From Cochliopodium minus (Eukaryota; Discosea; Himatismenida; Cochliopodiidae): 14,206 bases of DNA. The DNA lies in NCBI GenBank assembly GCA_024220525.1, contig JAMYWO010000608.1, positions 1-14,206 on the forward strand. The letters run 5' to 3'. A program made the translations under genes and the position numbers. The notes beneath the pieces were generated by a model, which was not told the origin of the DNA, did not search any database, and saw nothing but the letters and a program-made list of their open reading frames with translations. Positions 9,801-14,206 of the stretch are shown piece by piece. Each line of letters starts with the position of its first letter. The stretch's first letter is position 1.

Positions 9801-10982
9801 TTAATGCAACACTTAATTAAAATAACAATTGTCTAATACATTGATTATTTTTATAGAACAAACAAAATTATTTCTTCCTTATATAAAAAAAAGTGATTTA
9901 CCTTGTATAAATAAGGGTGGCAGTTTCTTTTGAAGTCATAGGATCTATTTCTTTCCAGCTTTTGGGATCTCTAACAAGAAACTCATTGAAAGAAACTAAC
10001 TTGACCTTTTCCGAAGCACCCATCGTTTTCAAAAATTCGCTCCTCTCTTTTTCTGCCAAATACCAACTCTCCTCAATACAAACTACATATTCTAAAACAT
10101 CGCATTTAGGAGTGTTCCTTAACACTTTTGGTAGATTGGCGGATGATACGAATACTATTTTCATTTGCGTTTGGTTTACTATGTGGACTAGTTGTTCGTC
10201 CGTGAAATTATAGTGGATGGGTACACTAACCATTCCTGAAAAAATACATCCAAAGTCTACTACGAACCATTCAACACAATTTTCAGAGAAAATCCCCACC
10301 ATAGAGTTTTTTTTGTACAAGTTCCTTAGTCCTGTTGATAGGGATCTCGATAAGATGTAAACATCATTGTAAGTTATCCATTCATAATAAAAATCTTTGG
10401 AAAAGTTTATCTATAAGAAGTTTAGTTTTAATTGGCAGATTAAATTTGTAATAATTTTACATAATCTTCATCCTCTTCTATCGTTTCCTCTTCTATGTTT
10501 GCTAAGAAATCGGTTCTCTTTATCCCCAATTGTTTCAACTCTTCATCTGATAGATATTCTATGCAAATTGGTGTTTGATCGGTTTTCTCTGATCTCCTCT
10601 TCAATTTCCCAAATAATCTTTTAATAGGGTAATTAAATAAAAGAAATTCTCGAATTTTATCACCTCTTTTCTGAATAATTGAGGAACATATTTTCTTGAT
10701 TGATTTCAATAAGTTAATTGAAAGTTGAGTTTATGTTTTAAATTTACCCACAGAATCAGCAATAAAAATATATTTCTTCAATGAGATGATTGTTTTTTCT
10801 GACATTGTCAACTGATGTGTTGGGAAATGATTATTCGAGCAATTCTTGCAGATATCAAAGGAATATCCATTTACATCACAAAATTTACAATAATATCTGC
10901 ATCCTAATGTCTTCTTTTTACATAGATTACATGTAAAATGTAATACTTCCTCTCTATAAAGATGTGAGAGTGTGCTTTGCAT
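6875..10982 (-). CDS. ZZ zinc finger / adenylation / acyl carrier / thioester reductase protein (carboxylic-acid-reductase type), 1199 aa
   Basis: Nine minus-strand exons: 10982-10748, 10694-10664, 10617-10461, 10410-9902, 9743-9324, 9280-9201, 9150-8924, 8871-7465 and 7408-6875 (TAA). Residues 15-56 form a ZZ-type zinc finger (Cys18, 21, 32, 35, 45, 48; His52, 56; GCRYYC core). The AMP-binding domain runs from about 142 to 690: YTSGSTGMPKG at 309-319, YGITE at 479-483, TGD at 551-553, DR at 568-569, and a probable catalytic Lys675. Its C-terminal part (VIDRHKHFVKL, IAPEHLE) is like long-chain acyl-CoA synthetases and bacterial carboxylic acid reductases. The acyl carrier domain (about 722-787) has GIDSI with the phosphopantetheine serine at 751. 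The reductase domain (835-1199) has SGATGFLG at 837-844, a Ser/Thr strand HISTVSVYD, YGASK with Tyr994 and Lys998, and RPGTICAD. Expected reaction: ATP activates a carboxylic, probably fatty, acid; it is loaded on the carrier arm and reduced by NAD(P)H to the aldehyde. Exon 2 is only 31 nt. The A11 run before the ATG supports the start. Confidence 0.92.
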
Positions 10983-11034
10983 TTTTTTTTTTTGACATTT
11001 TCTTCAATTTCTCAATATATGAAAAAAAAAAAAA
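10983..11034. promoter_or_regulatory. 52-bp head-to-head intergenic region with mirrored A leaders
   Basis: The reductase gene starts at 10982 on the minus strand and the small membrane-protein gene at 11035 on the plus strand. The gap begins with T10982-10993 and ends with A11022-11035, so each start codon follows an 11-13 base A run in its own transcript. About 28 bases remain between the runs. Both promoters must overlap or lie within the genes. An A-rich leader before ATG is typical of AT-rich amoebae such as Dictyostelium. Confidence 0.6.
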
Positions 11035-11247
11035 ATGAACAGTATTAGAAAGAGAAGGATATTTGAAGATGAAGACATTTTAGATGAAAGAGCTAAACAA
11101 GAAATGATCGAAAAAAGGAAACCCATTTTATTTACGATTGAATTGCTGGGAATCAAGATCAATGTTGGAAATGATCTTTTATATTTGACTTTCATCATCA
11201 TAATTGCAGTGTGCATAACCATTGCAAAATTCTCCAATTTGCTTTAA
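11035..11247 (+). CDS. Small single-pass membrane protein, 70 aa, unknown family
   Basis: One uninterrupted frame starts at an ATG preceded by 13 A and ends with TAA. The first 35 residues are strongly charged (RKRR, then a DEDILDER acidic patch and EMIEKRK), followed by a short amphipathic stretch. Residues about 47-65 (LLYLTFIIIIAVCITIAKF) form one hydrophobic segment near the C-terminus, with only a few residues after it. This is the layout of a tail-anchored or single-pass endomembrane protein with the N-terminus in the cytosol. No signal peptide or family motif was recognised. The frame on the opposite strand is open too (11237-11004), but it lacks a sensible start context, so the plus strand is preferred. 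The reductase gene lies head to head upstream and the beta-helix gene ends 226 bases downstream, convergent. Confidence 0.6.
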   Translation: MNSIRKRRIFEDEDILDERAKQEMIEKRKPILFTIELLGIKINVGNDLLYLTFIIIIAVCITIAKFSNLL

Positions 11248-11473
11248 GACCTATCAAATCAAATAAGAGATTTGTACAAATAATAAAATTGGATCCAATA
11301 AATTATTTATAATAATGAAGACGTGTAATATAAATTTATATATGGAGCATATAAATTGGAGATAAATGAAATATATTTGTAGATTAAAGGTTATTCTCAA
11401 ATATGTTGAACTATTAGATATAAAATAAAATAGGAGCTTTTTGAAAAATATTTAATTTGTATCTTTCCAAAAT
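11248..11473. other. Convergent 3' intergenic region
   Basis: 226 bases between the stop of the small membrane-protein gene (+) and the stop of the beta-helix gene (-). It is AT-rich with several AATAAA-like words (for example near 11280-11320). It should hold both 3' untranslated regions. No gene or RNA structure was recognised. Confidence 0.5.
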
Positions 11474-13281
11474 CTAGTTTCCTTCTAGAAATAGTCCTTC
11501 ATTCTCATGTTTCCCGCTGATTATATTCTGGCACTTTGAAATTGGCCAGATGGATATTTTAGAAACATAGATGGCATTCTTTTGTTTGCCCTTTGAAGTA
11601 AATGTATTTTCTTGCAAAACTAGCTCTTTGTTTAAAAAAATGGAAATGAAGGTTGTTAAATACTTTGAAATAAATAAAAGGAAAATACTTTCAGATGGAG
11701 AATCTAAAACAAAGCCAGAAGTGTTATTGTCTTTGACATAATTTTGGAGAAAAAGATTATTAAAAGGAGAACTTGTTTTTTGCCTTTCCTCTAGTCTAAT
11801 TCCGGCTAGAAAAAAAAAAAGTTTTAATATCGAAATCAAAACCAAGAGACATAAGATTACCTCCATTATCACTTATAATGTTGGAATCAAATATATTATT
11901 AGAACATTTCTTAAGGACAAGAATGCCATTCTCTTTGTTATTTGATATTTTATTCGATTTGACACAAGTGCTTGAAGTAAGAGACAAAGAAATACCTAAC
12001 ATTAAAATAAAATATTTCATTTCATTTTATGAAAAAATAAATTTTTTTTTTACCGTTCACATTGTTACAAAGTTCGTTACCATATATTTGACTTTTAAGA
12101 ATAAGTCTTCCCATCTGTATACCAGACTTGCATTTTTCTATAATACAATTTCTAACCGAAGTTATTTCAGATTGTTGAACACTAACACCTGCACCTTTTT
12201 TTAAATATTATTTTAAAACTTAATTTAAAAATAATTAAAATTTACCATTATAATTACTGATTTTTAAAGACTCTACAACTACATGTGAGCTCCTTTCCAC
12301 AAAAACAGCACCTCCTATAGAAGGAGGTATATATTCGTTTTTTTCTTGGTTTCCGTCCAATGTGATGTTCGATACAAACACATTTTCGCAGCCTTTGATT
12401 TCAATTAGAGAGCAGCTTGATGTTATGGATGCTCCTCTGTCACATCTGTATTCTCCTTTTAAAGAAATGAAAAATTGAATTTCAATAAATAAAAATGTTT
12501 AGCTATAACCTAATAATTCTGCATCTAAATAAATTATGTTCTCAAAAAAATCTGTTGCTGATATATTAGATATTGTCACTTGGTTTATATCTTCACTAAA
12601 TTTGAATTAGAAAAGGAAATTTATATTTCAAACATTAAAAAAAAAACATTATGCCTCAATTCATCATATATTATCACACCCATCCCAAAATTCAATTCAC
12701 TGTTTGATAATCCATTCACCAATATATCCTTTTTTCACATCAAATAAAAATAACATTAAGATTTTGTAAACCAATTCGATTTTTATACCCTTTCTCCTAT
12801 ATCTCCATTTCTGATCAATTTTAATGTGCAACTATCACATTTCTTCAATATGGAGTTTTCACTCCCTATCAACTTTACACCATTTCTTTAAAATTGATCA
12901 ATTTATTGAAAATATTTGTTGAATCCAAACCTCATTTTGATTGGAGAATGTATCAAAAATGTGCCATTGCTCACTATTATTTTTGATTTTTAACTATGTG
13001 ATAAAATAAAATTGATTTTACATTTTACGCATCCTCCTCCATGTGATACAAGAGAATCAATAGCTATTTGTATTGATGATCCTTAATTTATGAAAATGAT
13101 AAGATGTTTATTTGGGACTGTTTTTTCATATACCTGTGAGACCTGGAATATCAACAGGCAATCCACCTATCATTTTCTCATTTTCGATTTGACCAACAGT
13201 TACAAGCCTCTTCAATTTTCTTGATAACATTACACTTTCTTTATTATCCTCAATGAAATAATTGGAAATATCGTCATCCAT
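11474..13281 (-). CDS. Right-handed parallel beta-helix repeat protein, 441 aa
   Basis: Ten minus-strand exons join in frame: 13281-13134, 13081-13022, 12973-12931, 12885-12789, 12728-12655, 12595-12510, 12455-12246, 12194-12054, 11995-11861 and 11805-11474 (TAG). The introns are 45-60 nt. The start of the helix is typical of pectate-lyase-3/NosD-like folds: SSIQIAIDSLVSHGGG at 51-66, then CVKLSNGTFLIHSPIKM. Repeated Asn/Ile/Gly rungs follow: NITLDGN at 199-205, GAGVSV, NCIIEKCKSGIQ, NKISNNKENGILVL, SNIISDNGAGIRL. Such proteins usually bind or cleave carbohydrates, or form surface layers; no catalytic site is clear here. The N-terminal 49 residues are acidic/basic and show no convincing signal peptide. 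An upstream in-frame ATG at 13326 would add 15 residues (MILYIFKIKKICYSI), which is weak as a signal and overlaps the divergent gene's start. One splice (exon 5 to 6) needs a GC donor at 12654-12653 or a longer exon ending at a GT further on. Confidence 0.87.
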
Positions 13282-13325
13282 AATTGAATAACAAATTTTT
13301 TTTATTTTGAAAATATATAAAATCA
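13282..13325. promoter_or_regulatory. 44-bp head-to-head intergenic region
   Basis: The beta-helix gene starts at 13281 (-) and the dolichyldiphosphatase gene at 13326 (+). The 44 bases between them are nearly all A/T, including ATATATAAAATC next to the plus-strand start, which could serve as a TATA-like element. If both models are right, the two genes share a very short bidirectional promoter. Confidence 0.45.
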
Positions 13326-14028
13326 ATGGAAAATCATATACCCTTCAAATTAACTTTCGTTGTTTATCAAAAAGGACATCTCTTTGAATATATCCTTTCT
13401 TTTTTCACATTGGCGCCTATCTTTCTTTTGGTGACTCTATTCTTGATGTTTTTATTATATAGGGATCTAAGAATAGGATTTTTTGCATTTGGATTAGTAT
13501 GCAATGAGATATTGTCAAATAGTCTGAAGAAAATAATCAAACACCCAAGACCCATTTTCCAAAGTAAAAAAAAAAACTAAAAAGCATTTAATTTTAAATA
13601 TAATCAAATATATCATATTAGATGAATGTTATTCTCTTGGAAAAAATGATTATGGAATGCCATCAAGTCACAGTCAGTTTATAACATTTTTTGCGGTCTT
13701 TTTTATATTGATTGTGGTCAACAAAAAAAATGTGGGAAAGATTTGGAAAATACTAATCAGTGTAGCCAGCATAACATGTGCTGCGCTCACATGCATTAGC
13801 AGATATAAATTAAAATATCATTCATATGATCAAATATTCTTTGGAGTGATACTAGGATTAGTATTTGGATTTTTGTGGTACAAGATATATCTATTGATGA
13901 GAAAATATTTGTTTCCTCATATAGAAAACTCTTCGATTGGTAAATATTTTTACTTGATTGATGTGGGAGATAATGTGGATGAATGGAAATTGAGATATGA
14001 AATGATCAAACATAAAAAGAATAATTAA
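13326..14028 (+). CDS. DOLPP1: Dolichyldiphosphatase (PAP2 family), 214 aa
   Basis: Two exons, 13326-13563 and 13622-14028 (TAA), are joined across a 58-nt intron (donor GTAAAA, acceptor TTAG) that splits an Asn codon. The three PAP2 phosphatase motifs are complete: KX6RP at 68-76 (KKIIKHPRP), PSSH at 93-96 within YGMPSSHSQF, and SRX5H at 139-146 (catalytic His146) followed by SYDQ. YGMPSSHSQF and the hydrophobic pattern with about four membrane segments (roughly 22-45, 50-66, 98-113, 121-138, plus 150-170) match eukaryotic DOLPP1/Cwh8. The 214-aa length is close to the usual 230-240. Known role: hydrolysis of dolichyl diphosphate to dolichyl phosphate on the lumenal side of the ER, recycling the lipid carrier for N-glycosylation. 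The ATG at 13657 lies inside the second exon, so a one-exon reading would lose the first motif. Confidence 0.95.
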
Positions 14029-14206
14029 AAGATCTTCTCCAACAAATGGATTTAATAAGTTCATATTGTGCATTTTTATTTTAATTTTTTCACAGAAGAG
14101 AAAATTAATAAATTAAATTGTCTTTATTTTACTTGTATTTTTTTTTGATCAAAAATAATATTCAAAATTGAAAAATTTATGATTAAATAAAAATATCACT
14201 ATAATA
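14029..14206. other. 3' flank of the dolichyldiphosphatase gene
   Basis: 178 AT-rich bases after the stop, with AATAAA-like words (for example near 14105 and 14185) that may serve polyadenylation. No coding sequence is recognised before the window ends. Confidence 0.5.

Noticed and set aside
11004-11237. Minus-strand frame opposite the 70-aa membrane protein
   Set aside because: It is rich in Ser/Leu/Phe as expected of an antisense reading, and its start lacks the A-run context seen on the plus strand.
12931-13030. Alternative splice of the beta-helix gene using the donor at 13028 and the acceptor giving LKIKNNSEQWHIF
   Set aside because: In frame but without beta-helix character. Using the second GTAAAA (13021) and acceptor at 12974 gives CVKLSNGTFLIHSPIKM, which matches the fold.
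1-14206. tRNA, rRNA, CRISPR array or transposon
   Set aside because: No cloverleaf, ribosomal core sequence, spaced repeat array, transposase or terminal inverted repeat was seen on either strand.

Overview
The window looks like nuclear DNA of an AT-rich, intron-dense, single-celled eukaryote. Genes are cut by many short GT-AG introns (typically 40-60 nt, donors mostly GTAAAA/GTAAAT, acceptors TAG/AAG/CAG). Start codons often follow long A runs, stops are TAA or TAG, and intergenic spaces are tiny. The gene content (a Rac GTPase, a kinase with an SH2 domain, a B-box, kelch and LRR proteins, dolichyldiphosphatase) fits an amoeboid protist. Shk-type kinase-SH2 proteins are known from Dictyostelium, so Amoebozoa is the first guess, but Anaeramoeba- or Heterolobosea-type genomes cannot be excluded from sequence alone. 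The simple ORFs in this window are mostly exon fragments. The gene models below were built by hand from splice sites, reading phase and family motifs, and they close in frame.

Layout: (1) 3' part of a kelch-repeat gene, + strand, about 55-1181. (2) A decayed leucine-rich-repeat remnant, + strand, about 1266-1738. (3) A nine-exon gene on the - strand, 5363-1934, for a 613-aa protein with a B-box zinc finger, a kinase domain and an SH2 domain. (4) An eleven-exon - strand gene, 6814-5729, for a 184-aa Rac-family GTPase with Ile at position 12 and Ser at position 61. (5) A nine-exon - strand gene, 10982-6875, for a 1199-aa ZZ zinc finger / adenylation / acyl carrier / thioester reductase protein, i.e. 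a carboxylic-acid-reductase-type enzyme. (6) A 70-aa single-pass membrane protein, + strand, 11035-11247. (7) A ten-exon - strand gene, 13281-11474, for a 441-aa right-handed parallel beta-helix protein. (8) A two-exon dolichyldiphosphatase gene, + strand, 13326-14028.

The genome is compact. Genes 5 and 6 are head to head with 52 bp between start codons, genes 7 and 8 are head to head with 44 bp, and genes 5 and 4 are in tandem with 60 bp between them. Intron length differs strikingly by gene: about 40-60 nt in the Rac, reductase, beta-helix and DOLPP1 genes, but 97-447 nt of low-complexity A/T in the kinase gene.

Functionally the window mixes signalling (Rac, kinase-SH2), lipid chemistry (acyl reductase, dolichol recycling) and repeat proteins. 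No pathway is shown by the arrangement itself. The most unusual items are the Rac protein with both GTPase-critical positions replaced, the B-box/kinase/SH2 fusion, and the ZZ-finger carboxylate reductase.
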